From positions 124,001-188,000 of the forward strand of contig JALPQD010000919.1 in assembly GCA_023101885.1 (NCBI GenBank): a DNA stretch of 64,000 nucleotides, read 5' to 3'. The position numbers and the translations under genes are program-made. This stretch comes from Typhlomys cinereus (taxonomy: Eukaryota; Chordata; Mammalia; Rodentia; Platacanthomyidae). Positions within the stretch are counted from its first letter, which is position 1, and each line of letters starts with the position of its first letter. The notes under the pieces were generated by a model that saw only the letters and a list, made by a program, of their open reading frames with translations, was not told the origin of the DNA and did no database searches. This document shows, piece by piece, positions 1 to 13,390 of the stretch.

Positions 1-872
1 TGTTCATACGTTGTAACTTTTTATGTTCAGGAGAAATTCACACTGGTTTTGTGACGTTTTCATGGAATATGTTCACGCAGGCCTTGATCTTCCAAACTAG
101 TGAACAAAGTGAGGAGGACTGAGAGTCAAATGTTGGAGGTGCACTTCTTAGGGATAAGTATCCTACAGAAGATTCTATAGTGTTACACTTTGTGTTCAGG
201 AAAGATCATACTTGTTTTGTGACATTTGCATATCACATGTTCACGCAGGCCATGATTTTCCAAAATAGTGAACCAAGTGCGGAGGATTCAGAGTGAAATG
301 TTGGAATTTCACTTCTTAGGTATAAGTACTGTAGAGAAGTTCCTATACTGTAACATTTGTGTTCAGGCAAAACTCATACTTATTTTGTGACATTTGAATG
401 GCACATGTTCACAAAAGCCATGACTTTACAAAATAGTGAACCAAGTGAGGAGGACTCTGAGTTAAATGTTGCAAGTGTACTTCTTAAGGATAAGTAACTT
501 ACAGAAGTTTCTATGTTGTAACTCTCTGTGTTCAGGAGGAAATCACCCTTGTTTTACGACGTTTCGATGAAACGTGTTCATGCATGTCTTTCCCTTCCAA
601 TATTATGAACCATGTAAAGAGGACTCACAGTCATATGTAGCATGTGCACTTCTTTGCAAAGTCATATGTAGCATGTGCACTTCTTTGGGATAAGTATCCT
701 ACACAGGTTTCTAGACTGTAAAACTTTGGATTCTGGAGAAAAGAACATTTGTTTTGTGTTGATTCTACCAACTATTTTCAGCCTTGTAATGAGATTGAAA
801 ACAGTGACCAAGTGAGCACGCGTCAAATTCACATGTTACACTTTCTCTTCTCAGTGATAAGAATCCTGTAGA
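1..872. repeat. Representative A-type HOR unit with monomer borders
   Basis: Best unit for defining family A. Monomer borders by eye: m1 1-180, m2 181-348, m3 349-516, m4 517-716, m5 717-872. The five monomers share the frame TGTAAC...TTCAGG...GTTCA(C/T)GCA...AGTGAACCAAGTGAGGAGGA...CACTTCTT...ATAAGTATC, but differ strongly in between. They are therefore old, diverged monomers amplified as a block. m4 is long because of an internal 31-bp duplication. m5 is the most diverged, with GTGCTGATTCTACCAACTAT replacing the usual centre. Confidence 0.9.
629..690. repeat. 31-bp tandem duplication inside monomer m4 (family A marker)
   Basis: Two adjacent copies of a 31-bp block starting AGTCATATGTAGCATGTGCA and ending CTTCTTTG plus four bases, at 629-659 and 660-690. 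The duplication recurs in most m4 monomers of the A domains, for example around 2370-2431, 3240-3301, 29869-29924, 35030-35091 and 61479-61541. It is absent from the m4 monomers of family B. It is the clearest single marker separating the two families. A few A copies, for example 30732-30767 and 32459-32490, have reverted to one block. Confidence 0.88.
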
Positions 873-3800
873 TGATCATACGTTGTAACTTTTTATGTTC
901 AGGAGAAATTCACACTGGTTTTGTGGCGTTTTCCTGGAATATGTTCACGCAGGCCTTGATTTTCCACAATAGTGAACCAAGTGAGGAGGACTGAGAGTCA
1001 AATGTTGGAGGTGCACTTCTTAGGGATAAGTATCCTACAGAAGATTCTACAGTGGTACACTTTGTGTTCAGGAGAAGATCATACTTGTTTTGCGACATTT
1101 GCGTATACATGTTCACGCAGGCCATGATTTTCCAAAATAGGGAACCAAGTGCGGAGTATTAAGAGTCAAATGTTGGAATTTCACTTCTTACGGATAAGTA
1201 TCCTAGACAAGTTCCGATACTGTAACATTTGTGTTCAGGCAAAACTCATACTTGTTTTGTGACATTTGAATGGCACATGTTCACATAGGCCATGATTTCA
1301 CAAAATAGTGAACCAAGTGAGGACGACTCTGAGTCAAATGTTGCAAGTGCGCTTCTTCAGTATAAGTATCGTACAGAAGTTTCTTTATTGTAACTCTTTC
1401 TGTTCAGGAGGAAATCACACTTGTTTTACGACGTTTCCATGAAACATGTTCATGCATGTCGTTCCCTTCCAAAAGAGTGAACCAAGTGAAGAGGACTCAC
1501 AGTCATATGTAGCATGAGCACTTCTTAGGGAAGTCATGCGTAGCATGTTCACTTCTTCGGGAAAAGTATCCTACACAGGTTTCTAGACTGTAAAACTTTG
1601 TATTCTGGAGAAAACGACATTTGTTTTGTGCCTATTCTACCAACTATGTTCAGGCTTGTAATGAGCTTGAAAATAGTGACCAAGTGAGGACGCCTCAAAC
1701 TCACATGTTGCACTTTCTCTTCTCAGTGATAAGAAACCTATAGATGTTCATACGTTGTAATTTTTGTGTTCAGGAGAAATTCACACTGGTTTTGTGACGT
1801 TTTCCTGGAATATGTTCACGCAGGCCTTGATTTTCCACAATAGTAAACCAAGTGAGGAGGACTGAGAGTCAAATGATGTAGGTGCACTTCTTAGAGATAA
1901 GTATCCCACAGAAGATTCTATAGTGTTACACTTTGTGTTCAGGAGAACATCATACTTGTTTTGTGATATTTGCATATAACATGTTCACGCAAGCCATGAT
2001 TTTCCAAAAGATTTTACCAAGTGCAGAGGATTCAGAGTCAAAAGCTGAAATTTAACTACTTAGGGATAAGTATCCTAGAGAAGTTCCTATACTGTAACGT
2101 TTGTGTTCAGGCGAAACTCATACTTGTTTTGTGACATTTGAATGGCTCATGTTCACACCGGCCATGATTTTTCAACATAGTGAACCACGTGAGGAGGACT
2201 CTGAGTTAAATGTTGCAATTGTACTTCTTTAGGATAAGTATCGAACAGAAGTTTCTATATTGTAACTCTTTGTATTCAGGAGGAAATCACACTTGTTTTA
2301 TGACATTTCCATGAAACATGTTCATGCATGTCTTTCCCTTCCAAAATAGTGAACCAAGAAGAAGACTCACAGTCATATGTAGCATGTGCACTTGTTTGGG
2401 AAGTCATGTATAGCATGTGCACTTCTTTGGGAGAGGAATCCCACACAGGTTTCTAGACTGTCAAACTTTGTATTCTGGAGAAAACAACATTTGTTTTGTG
2501 CTGATTCTACCAACTATGTTCAGGCTTGTAATGAACTTGAAAACAGTGACCAAGTGAGGACACGACAAATTCACATGTTTCACTTTCTCTTCTCAGTGAT
2601 AAAAATCCTGTAGATTTTCATGCGTTGTAACTTTTTATGTTCAGGAGAAATTCACACTGGTTTTGTGACGTTTTCATGGAATATGTTCACGCAGGCCTTA
2701 ATTTTCCAAACTAGTGAAACAAGTGAGGAGGACTGAGAGTCAAATGTTGGAGGTACACTCCTTAGGGACAAGTATTCTACAGAAGATGCTATAGTGTTAA
2801 ACTTTGGTTCAGGAGAAGATCATACTTGTTTTGCGACATTTGCATATCACATGTGCACGCAGGCCATGATTTTCCAAAATAGTGAACCAAATGCGGAGGG
2901 TTCAGAGTCACGTGTTGGAGTTTCACTTCTTAGGGATGAAGTATCCTAGAGAAGTTCCTATACTGTAACATTTGTGTTCAGGCGAAACTCATACTTGTTT
3001 TGTGACATTAAATGCCACATGTTCAAACATGCCATGATTTTACCAAATGGTGAACCAAGTGAGGAGGACACTGAGTTAAATGTTGCAATTGCACTTCTTT
3101 AGGATAAGTATTGAACAGAAGTTTCTATATTGTAACTCTTTCTGTTCAGGAGGAAATCACACTTGTTTTACGACGTTTCCATGAAACATGTTCATGCATG
3201 TTGTTCCCTTCCAAAATAGTGAACCAAGAAGAGGACTCACAGTCATATGTAGCATGTGCACTTGTTTGGGAAGTCATTTGTAGCATGTGCACTTCTTTGG
3301 GATAAGTATCCCACACAGGTTTCTAGACTGTCAAACTTTGTATTCTGGAGAAAACAACATTTGTTTTGTGCTGATTCTACCAACTATGTTCAGGCTTGTA
3401 ATGAGCTTGAAAATAGTGACCAAGTGAGGACGCGTCAAAGTCACACGTTTCACTTTCTCTTCTCGGTGATAAGAATCATGTAGAAGATCATACGTTGTAA
3501 TTTTTTATCTTCAGGAGAAATTCACACTGGTTTTGTGACATTTTCATGGAATATGTTCAGGCAGGCCTTGATTTTCCAAAATAGTGAACCAGGTGACTTG
3601 GACAGAGTCAAATGTTGGAAGTGCACTTCGTATGGATAAGTATCCTACAGAAGATTCTATAGAGTAACACTTCGTGTTCAGGAGAAGATCATACTTGTTT
3701 TGCAACATTTTTATATCACATGTTCACGCAGGCCATGATTTTCCAAAATAGTGAACCAAGTGCAGATGATTCAGAGTCAAATGTTGGAATTTAAATTCTT

Positions 3801-6800
3801 AGGGATAAGTATCCTAGAGAAGTTTTTGTACTGTAACATTTGTGTTCAGGCGAAAATCTTACTTGTTTTGTGACATTTGAATGGCACATGTTCAAACAGG
3901 CCATGAGTTTACTAAATGGTGAACCAAGTGAGGAGGACTCTGAGATAAATGTTGCAAGTGGACTTCTTTAGGATATGTATCATACAGAAGTTTCTATATT
4001 GTAGCTCTTTGTGATCAGGAGGAAATCACACTAGTTTTACGACGTTTCCATGAAACATGTTCATGCATGTCTTTCCCTTCCAAAATATTGAACCAAGAAG
4101 AGGACGCACAGTCATATGTAGCATGTGCACTTGTTTGGGAAGTCATGTGTAGCATGTGCACTTCTTTGGGATAAGTATCCCACACAGGTTTCTAGAGTGT
4201 CAAACTTTTTATTCTGGAGAAAACAACATTTGTTTTGTGCTGATTCTACCAACTCTGTTCAGGCTTGTAATGAGCTTGAAAATAGTGACAGGACCGCGTC
4301 AAAGTCACACGTTTCACTTTCTCTTCTCAGTGACAAGAATCATGTAGAAGATCATACGATGTAACTTTTTATGTTCAGGAGAATTTCACACTGGTTTTGT
4401 GACGTTTTCATGGAATATGTTCAGGCAGGCTTTGATTTTCCAAAATAGTGAACCAGGTGACTTGGACAGAATCAAATGTTGGAAGTGCACTTCTTAGGGA
4501 TAAGCATCCTACAGAAGATTCTATAGAGTTACACTTTGTACTCAGGAGAAGATGATACTTGTTTTGTGATATTTGCATATAACATGTTCACGCAAGCCAT
4601 GATTTTCCAAAACAGTTTACCAAGTGCAGAGGATTCAGAGTCAAATGCTGGCAATTTAACTACTTAGGGATAAGTATCCTAGACAAGTTCCTATACTGTA
4701 ACATTTGTGTTCAGGCAAAACTCATACTTGTTTTGTGACATTTTAATGGCTCATATTCACATAGGCCGTGATTTCACAAAATAGTGAACCAAGTGAAGAG
4801 GACTCTGAGTTAAATGTTGCAAGTGCACTTCTTTAGTATATGTATTGTACAGAAGTTTCTATATTGTACCTCTTTGTGTTCAGGAGGAAATCACCCTTGT
4901 TTTACGACGTTTCCATGAAACATGTTCATGCATGTCGTTCCCTTCCAAAATAGTGAACCAAGTGAAGAGGACTCACAGTCGTATGTAGCATGTGCACTTC
5001 TTTGCAAAGTCATATATAGCATGTGCACTTCTTTGGGATAATTATCCTACACTGATTTCTAGACTAAAATTTTGTATTCTGGAGAAAACAACATTTGTTT
5101 TGTGCTGATTCTACCAACTATGTTCAGGCTTGTAATGAGCTTGAAAATAGTGACCAAGTGAGGACGCGTCAAACTCACATGTTGCACTTTCTCTTCTCAG
5201 TGATAAGAATCCTATAGATGTTCATACGTTGTAAATTTTTATGTTCAGTAGAAATTCACACTGGTTTTGTGACTTTTTATGGAATATGTTCACGCAGGCT
5301 TTGATTTTCCAAAATAGTGAACCAAGTGAAGAGGACCAAGAGTCAAATGTTGGAGGTGCACTTCTTAGGGATAAGTATCCTACAGAAGATTCTATAGTGG
5401 TACACTTTGTGTTCAGGAGAAGATCATACTTGTTTTGTGACATTTGCAGATACATGTTCACGCAGGCCATGATTTTCCAAAATAGTGAACCAAAAGCGGA
5501 GGATTCAGAGTCAAATGTTGGAATTTCACTTCTTAGGGATAAGTATCCTAGAGAAGTTCCAATACTGTAACATTTGTGTTCAGGCAAAACTCATACTTAT
5601 TTTGTGACATTTGAATGGCACATGTTCACATAGGCCATGATTTCACAAAATAGTGAACCAAGTGAGGACGACTCTGAGTTAAATGTTGCAAGTGCACTTC
5701 TTCAGTTTATGTATCGTACAGAAGTTTCTTTATTGTAACTCTTTCTGTTCAGGAGGAAATCACACTTGTTTTACGACGTTTCCATGAAACATGTTCATGC
5801 ATGTCGTTCCCTTCCAAAAGAGTGAACCAAAGTGAGAGGACTCACAGTCTATGTACGCATGTGTACTTCTTTGGGAAGTCATAATGCATGTGCACTTCTT
5901 TGGGTGTTTTAAGTATCTAACACAGTTTCTAGACTAACACTTTGTATTCTGGAGAAAACAACATTTGTTTTGTTGCTGATTCTACCAACTATGTTCGGCT
6001 TGTAATGAGCTTTGAAAATAGTGAACAAGTGACGCGGTCAAACTCACATGTTACACTTCTTTCTCTCGTGATAGAATCTGTAGATGTTCATTACGTTGTA
6101 ACTTTATGTTCAGGAGAAATTCACACTGATTTGTGAGTTTTCATGGAATATCTATATGCAAAGCCTTGATTTTCCAAATAGTGAACCAGGTGAGGAGGAG
6201 GACCGAGATCCAATGTTGGAGGTTCACTTCTTAGGGATTAATACCCTAAAGAAGATTCTATAGTGTTACACTTGTGTTGAGAGAGAGAAGATCATACTTG
6301 TTTTGGACATGTGCATATCACATGTTCACGCACAGGCCATGATTTTCCAAAATAGTGACCCAAACGCGGAGGATTCAGAGTGAAATGTTGGAATTTCACT
6401 TCTTAGGGATAAGTACTCTAGACAAGTTCCTTACTGTAACATTTGTTTTCAGGAGAAAATCATACTTGTTTGTGACATTTGAATGGCACATGTTCACACA
6501 AGCCATATGATTTTACAAAAGTGAACCAAGTGAGGAGGACTCTGGTGTAAATGTTGCAAGTGCACTTTCTTTGGATAGTATCGACAGAAGTTTCTCTGTT
6601 GTAAATCTTTGTGTTCAGGAAGGAAATCACTTGTTTTACGACGATTCCATGACATCATATTCAGGCATGAAGTGAACTCACAGTTATATGTAGCTGAGCC
6701 TTCTTAGGGAGTTGAGTAGCATGTTCACTTTCTTCGGGAAAAAGTATCCTACACAGTTTCTAGACTGTAAAACTTTGTTATTGGAGGGAAAACGGCATTT

Positions 6801-7533
6801 GTTTTGTGCCGATTCTACCAACTATGTTCAGGCTTGTAATGAGCTTGAAAAAAGTTACCAAGTGAGGACGCGTCAAACTCACATGTTGCACTTTCTCTTC
6901 TCAGTGATAAGAATCCTATAGATGTTCATACGTTGTAACTTTTCATGTTCAGAGAAATTCACACTGGTTTTGTGACGTTTTCATGGGAATTTGTTACGCA
7001 GGTCTTGATTTCCAAATAGTGTACCAAGTGAGGAGGACGAAGAGTCAAATGTTGGAGATGCACTCTTAGGGATAAGTATTCTACAGAAGATTCTATAGTG
7101 GTACACTTTGTGTTCAGGAGAAGATCTATTGTTTTGCGACATTTGCAGATACCTGTTCACCAGCAGGCCCGATTATCAAAAGAGTGTGAACCCATGTGGA
7201 GGATTTGAGTCAATGTTGGAATTTCACTTCTTAGGGAAAGTATCGTGAGTAGTTCCTATCGGTATATTGTTTATTTGGCGAAAATCACACTGCTTTCTTT
7301 GACATTTGAATGGCACATGTTCATACAGGCATGAGTTTACAAAATAGTGTACCAAGTGAGGAGGACTCTGAGTTAAATGTTTGCAGTGCACTTCTTTGGA
7401 GAGTAATCTACAGAAGTTTCTATATTGTACTCTTTGTGTTCAGGAGGAAATCCCACTTGTTTTACGACGTTTCCATTAACGATGTTCACGATGTTGTCCC
7501 GTCCTAAGTAGGGAACCAGTGAAGAAGACTCAC

Positions 7534-7622
7534 AGTCATATGTAGCACTGTGCCTTCTCTTGGGAAGTCATATGAGCATGTGCAGTTCTTTGGAAGTCAT
7601 AATAGCGTGCACTTCTTTGGAA
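7534..7622. repeat. Three-copy version of the m4 internal duplication
   Basis: In the ninth A1 copy the block AGTCATATGTAGCATGTGCA is present three times (starting near 7534, 7565 and 7594), with small indels in each. This is one step beyond the usual two copies and fits slippage or unequal exchange. The surrounding sequence is indel-rich, so a sequencing or consensus error inside the block cannot be excluded. Confidence 0.7.
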
Positions 7623-7800
7623 TAAGTATCCTACACATGTTTCCAGACTTTAAACTTTGTATTCTGGAGCAAAAAACATTAGTTTGTGCTGTGATTCTAC
7701 CAACTATGTTCAGGCTTGTAATGGCTTGAAAATAGTGACCAAGTGAGACGTGTGAAATTCACATGTTTCATTGGTCTTCTCCGTGATAAGAACTCTGTAG

Positions 7801-10800
7801 TTTCCTACTTGTACTTTTAATGTTCAGGAGAAATTCTCACACTGGTTTTTGTGCACGTTTTCATGGGAATATGTTCACGCCGCCTTGATTTTCCAAAATA
7901 GTGAATCAATGGGAGTGTTCAGAGTCAAATTGTGAAGTGCACCTCGTAGGGAGAAGTATCCTTCAGAGTTTGTATACTGTAACTTTGAATCCAGGAGAAA
8001 TCATACTGATTTGTGACATTTGCATGGCACATGTTCCACAGGCCATGATTTTACAAATGTGAAACTAAGTGGGGAGGACTTTTGAGTCAATGTTGCAAGC
8101 ACTTCTTTAGTGTAAGTGTCGTGGAGAAGTTTCTTACGGTAACTCTTTGTGTTCAGAGGAGGAAATCACACTTATTGTATGACGTTTCCATGAAACATGT
8201 TCACACATCCAAAATTGTAAACCTTGTGAAGAGGACTCACAGTCATTTGTAGCATGTGCACTTTTTGGGACAAGTATCCTACACTGTTTCTAGACGTTAA
8301 ACTTGTTTTTGAGAAAAACAAACTTTGTTGTGCTGATTCTACTTACTATGTTCAGGACTGTTGAGATTGACTAGTGACAACTGAGGAACGTCAAATTCAC
8401 ATGTTTCACTTTCACTTCTCATGATAAGAATCCTGTAGTGCTCATAAGTTGTAATATTTATGTTCAGGAGAACAATCACACTGGTGTGGACGTTTTCATG
8501 GAATATGTTCCGCATGCCTTGATTTTCCAAAATGGTGAACAAGTGAGGAGGAACTGAGAGTCTAAAGTTGAAAGTGCACTTCTTAGGATAGTCCTACAGA
8601 AGATTCTATGCTGTAACACTTTTTGTTTAGGAGATCATACTTGTTTTGCGACATGTGATATAACCTGTTCACGCACGCCATGAATTTCCAAAATAGTGAA
8701 CCAGTGAGGGGGTTCAGAGTCAAATATTGGTAGTGCACCTCTTAGGGAGAAGTATCTTCCGAAGTTTTTATACTGTAACATTTGCGTTCAGGAGAAAATC
8801 ACACTTGATTTGTGACATTTGCATGGCACATGTTCACAGAGCCATGATTTTACAAAATAGTGAACCAACTGGGGAGGACTCTGAGTCAAATGTTACATGT
8901 GCAATTTTTTAAGGTAAATGTTGTACAGCTTATTCTATATTGTAACTCTTGTGTTCAGGGGAAATTAACACTGTTGTATGAGTTTTCCTGAAACATATTC
9001 ATGCAACCAAAATCGTGAACAAGTGAAGAGGACTCACAGTCATATGTAGCCTGTGCACTTCTTGGGAAAAGTGTCCTACACAGGTTTCTAGACGGTAAAA
9101 CTTTGTGTTCGGAGAAAATAACATTCGTTTTTGTGGTGTTCTACCAACTATATCAGGACTGTAATGAGCTTTAAAATAGTGACCAAGTGGGAAGCATCAA
9201 ATCACATGTTTCACTTTCCCTTCTCAGTGGTAAGAGTCCTGTAGATGTTCATACGTTGTAACATTTTATGTTCAGGAGGAAATCCACACTGTTTTTGTTG
9301 GACTTTTCATGGAATATGTTCACGCAGGCCTGGTTTTCTAAATGTTGAACCAAGTGAGGAGGACTGAGAGTCAATATTGGAAGTGCACTTCTCAGGGATA
9401 AGTATTACTACAGAAGATTCTGTAGTGTTACATTTGTGTCAGGAGAAGATCATATTGTTTGTCCATTTCATTTAACATGTTCACGCAGGCCCATGATTTT
9501 CCAAAATAGTGAACCCAGTGGGGAAGGTTCAGAGTCAAATATTGCACGTGATTCTTAAGGTAAATGTCCATGGAAGTTCCTATACTGTAACTCTTTGTGT
9601 TCATGAGGAAATAAACAGTTTGTTGTGCACATTTCCATGAAAATGTTGAAGCAGGCCATGATTTTTTCAAATAGCTAACAAGTGAGGATGACTCAGGTCA
9701 AAAGTTGCAGTGACTACGCTGGGACACGTATCCTACAGAAGTTTCTATACTGAACTCTTTGTGATCAGGAGGTCACCCTTGTTGTGCGACAGTCAATGGA
9801 ACATTTACACGCAAGCCATATATTCCAAAATAGTGAACCAAGAGAGAAGGACTCAAAGTCAAAGTTCATTGCTCTTCTTTTAGCGTAAGTTATCTCACCA
9901 AAGTTTCTATAATGTCATTCTTTGTGTTCAGGAGAGTATCACACTTGTTTTGCAATGTTTCCCTGGAACTGTTACGCAGGCTATGATTATCCAAATAGTG
10001 AACCAAGTGAGGAGGATTCAGAGTCAAATGTTAGAAGTCACTTCTTGTGGTAAGTTCTACAGAAGTTCCAATACTGTACCTCTTTGTTGTTCTGCAAAAA
10101 TCACACTTGTTTTGCGACTTTTCCATGGAACCTATTCATGCAGGGATGATTTCCAAAATATTGAACCAAGTGCGGAAGATGAAGAATCAAATGTAGGAAT
10201 GCACTTCGTGTGGATAAGTATCCTAGTGAAGGTTTCTACACTGTACATTTGCGTTCAGGAGAAATCATCCTTGTTTTGTGACTTTTGCATGGAACATGTT
10301 CACGCAGGCCATGAATTTCCAAATAGTAAACCAAGTGAGGAGGTTCAGAGTCAAATGCTGGAAGTGCACATCTTAGGGAGAAGTATCCTACAGAAGTTTC
10401 TATACTGTAATATTGGGTTCAGGATTAAATCATACTTGTTTGTGACATTTGCATGGCACATGTTCACAAAGCCCATGATTTTACAAAATAGTGAACCAAG
10501 TGAACAGGACTCTGAGTCAAATGTTGCAAGTGTACTTCTTTAGGATAAGGGTCTTACAGAAGTTTACTACTGTAACTCTTTGTGTTCAGGAGGGAAATCA
10601 CACTTGTTGTAGACTTTTCCATGAACATGTTCATGCATATCATTCCCTTCAAAATCGGAACCATGAAGAGGACTCACAGTCATATGTAGCATGTGCCACT
10701 TCTTTGGACAAGTATCCTACACAGGTTTTCTAGACGGTAAAAACTTTGTGTTCTGGAGAAAACAACATTCGTTTTTGATGATTCTACCCACTATGTTCAG

Positions 10801-13390
10801 GCCTGTAATGAGCTGGAAATATGTGACAAGTGGGAAGCATAAATTCACATTTTCACTTTCACTTCTCTCAGTGATAAGTAATCTGTAGATGTTCATACGT
10901 TGTAATTTTTGTTCAGGGAATCACACTGGTTTTGTGACGTTTTCATGGAATATGTTCAAGCAGGCCTTGATTTTTCCAAACTGTTGAAACAGTGAGGAGG
11001 ACTGAGTCAATTTTTGAAGTCACTTCTTAGGGATAATTATCCTAAGAAGATTCTATACTGTAACACTTTGTGTTCAGGGAGATCACACTTGTTTTGCGAC
11101 ATTTGCATATATAACATGTTCACCACAGGCCATGATTGTCCAAATAGTTAACCAAGTGAGAGTGTTCAGATTGAAATATTGCACCTGCACTTCTTACCGT
11201 AAGTACCCTACGGAAGTTCCTTACTGTAACTTTTGTGTTCAGGAGAGAAATACATTGTGCCACATTTCCATGGAACATTTTGAAACAGGCCATGATGTTT
11301 TCCAAAATTAGTTACTAAGTAGATGACTCAGAGTCAAATGTTGCAAGTACACTGCGTTGGGATACGTATCCTACAGAAGTCTATACTGTAACTCTTTGTG
11401 ATCAGGAGAAAGTCTCACTGTTTTGCGACAGTCAATGGAACATTTACAGCTAGCCATGATATTCCGAAAAGTGAACCAAGAGAGAGGACTCAGAGTCAAA
11501 TGTTGCAAGTGCTCTTCTTCTTACGATAAGTATCCCACAAAACTTTCTATACTTTCATTCTTTGTGTTCGGGGAGTGTATCAACATGTTTTGCAATGTTT
11601 CCCTGGAACATGTTCATGCAGGGTATGATTTTTCCTAAATAGTGATCCAAGTGGAGGACTCAGAGTCAAATGGTGGAAGGGAACTTCTCAGTGGTAAGTA
11701 TACTCACAGAAGTTTTGACACTGTACCTCTTTGTGTTCTGCAGAAAATCACACTTGTTTTGCAACGTTTCCATGGAACCTATTCATGCAGGAGATGATTT
11801 CCAAAATAGTGAACCAAGTGCGGAGGATTCAGAATCTAATGTAGGAATGCACTTCTTGGGTAAGTATCCTAGGAAGTTTCTACACTGTAACATTTGGGTT
11901 CAGGAGAAAAAATCATGTTGATTTGTGACATTTGCATGGAAATATCCACACAGGCCATAAATTTCCAAAATAGAGAACCAACTGAGGAGGATTCAGCAGT
12001 AAATGCTGGAAGTGCACCTCTTAGGGAGAAGTATCCTACAGAGTTTGTATACTGTAACATTTGCATTCAGGATAAAATCATACTTGTTTTGTGACATTTG
12101 CATGGTCCTGATCACACAGGCCAATGATTTTACAAAATTGAACCAAGTGAGGAGGACTGTGAATCAAATCTTGCCAGTGCACATCTTTGGATAAGTGTCC
12201 TACAGAAGTTTCTATACTGTAACCTCTTGTGTTCAGGAGGAAATCACACTTGTTGTACGACTTTTCCATGAAACATGGTCATGCATGTCATTCCCTTCCA
12301 AAATCGTGAACCAAGTGAAGGGATCCTAGCATTGTACATGTGCACTTCTTTGGGACAAGTATCCTACACAGGTTTCTAGACGGTAAGACTTTGTCTTCTG
12401 GAGAAAACAACATTCATTTTGTGCTGATTCTACCAACTATGTACAGGCCTGTAATGAGCTTGAAATGAAAGTGACCAGTGAGGAAGCGTCAAATTCACAT
12501 ATTTCACTTTCACTTCTCCGTGATAAGAATCCTGTAGTGTTCATACGTCGTAACTTTTGTGTTCTGGAGGAATTCACAGTGGTTTTGTGACGTTTTCGGA
12601 ATATCTTCACGCAGGCCTTGATTTTCCAAAATGGTGAACCAAGCGAGGAGGACTGACAGTCAAATGTTGGAATGCCCTTCTTAGCTATAAGTATCTTACA
12701 GAAATCTATACTGTAACACTTTGTGTTCAGGAGAAGATCATACTTGTTTTTGCGACATTTGCATATAATATGTTCATGCAGGCCATGATTTTCCAAAATA
12801 GTGAACCAAGTGAGGAGGGTTCAAAGTCAAATATTGCACATGCACTTCCTACCGGTAAGTGTCCATGGAAGTTCCTATACTGTTAACTTTTTGTGTTCAG
12901 AAAAAAGTAACAGTTGTTGTGCCACATTTCCATGGAACTGTTGAAGCAGGCCATGATTTTTCCAAAATAGATACTAGGTGAGGATGACTCAGAGTCAAAT
13001 GTTGCAAGTGCACTTGTTGCAAAACGTTTCCTACAGAAGTTTCTATACTGTAACTCTTCGTGTTCGGAGGAAATCACACTTGTTTCCACGAAGTTTCCAT
13101 GAAACATGTTCATGCATGTCATTCACTTCCAAAATCGTGAACCAAGTGAAGAGGACTCACCGTCATATGTAGCATGTGCACTTCTTGGGACAGTATCCTA
13201 CACATGTTTCTAGACGGTAAAACTTTGTGTTCTGTACAAAACAACATTCCTTTTGTGCTGATTCTACCAACTGTGTACAGGCCTGTAGAGCTAGAAAATA
13301 GTGACCCAGTGAGGAAGCGTCAAATTCACACGTTTCACTTTCACGTCTCAGTTATAAGAATCCTGTAGATGTTATTACGTTGTAACTTTT
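7801..13390. repeat. Satellite domain B1, left part (degenerate long HORs)
   Basis: Starts with a hybrid monomer: 7801-7900 reads as m1, and from about 7930 it continues as the m10 tail (GTGCACCTC, GGGAGAAGTATCCT, then GTTTGTATACTGTAAC). Long-HOR monomers follow, including m6-m9 signatures. Unit starts lie near 7801, 8439, 9246, 10890, 12538 and 13370, giving spacings of 638, 807, 1644, 1648 and 832 bp. These are not multiples of the A unit. Single-base indels are frequent to about 11700 and then ease. The right end, ACGTTGTAACTTTT, is the target duplication of the following L1. No coding gene is seen. Confidence 0.88.
13377..13390. repeat. Target-site duplication, left copy, of L1-1
   Basis: ACGTTGTAACTTTT abuts the T-rich (reverse poly(A)) end of L1-1. 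A 13/14 match, ACGTTGAAACTTTT, lies at 16287-16300 on the other side. The sequence belongs to the start of satellite monomer m1, so the satellite phase is continuous when the element is removed. This is the usual signature of target-primed reverse transcription. Confidence 0.8.

Larger units (their letters stand above)
1..7800. repeat. Satellite domain A1: 5-monomer HOR, nine copies
   Basis: Nine head-to-tail copies of a five-monomer higher-order repeat. Copy starts, marked by TGTTCATACGTTGTAA or a close variant, lie at 1, 873, 1745, 2615, 3485, 4349, 5219, 6085 and 6923, and the next unit begins at 7801. Spacings are 838-878 bp, mostly 864-872. Each copy runs m1-m2-m3-m4-m5. Diagnostic words are GACTGAGAGTCAAATGTTGG in m1, GTTGGAATTTCACTTCTTAG in m2, GACTCTGAGTTAAATGTTGC in m3, the duplicated GTCATATGTAGCATGTGCAC in m4, and CAGGCTTGTAATGAGCTTG in m5. 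Copies 1-7 (to about 5820) are clean. Copies 8-9 carry many single-base indels. Local array homogenisation is inferred. No gene is present. Confidence 0.95.

Noticed and set aside
1..872. CRISPR-like or bacterial repeat array
   Set aside because: The repeats are contiguous long monomers with no short repeats or unique spacers, and embedded LINE-1 shows a mammalian genome.
9950..10543. 197-codon plus-strand open frame, and similar ones at 43718-44287 and 5241-5570, as genes
   Set aside because: They are read-through of satellite monomers, repeat the same peptide in other copies, begin and end at arbitrary monomer positions and are broken by stops in sister units.
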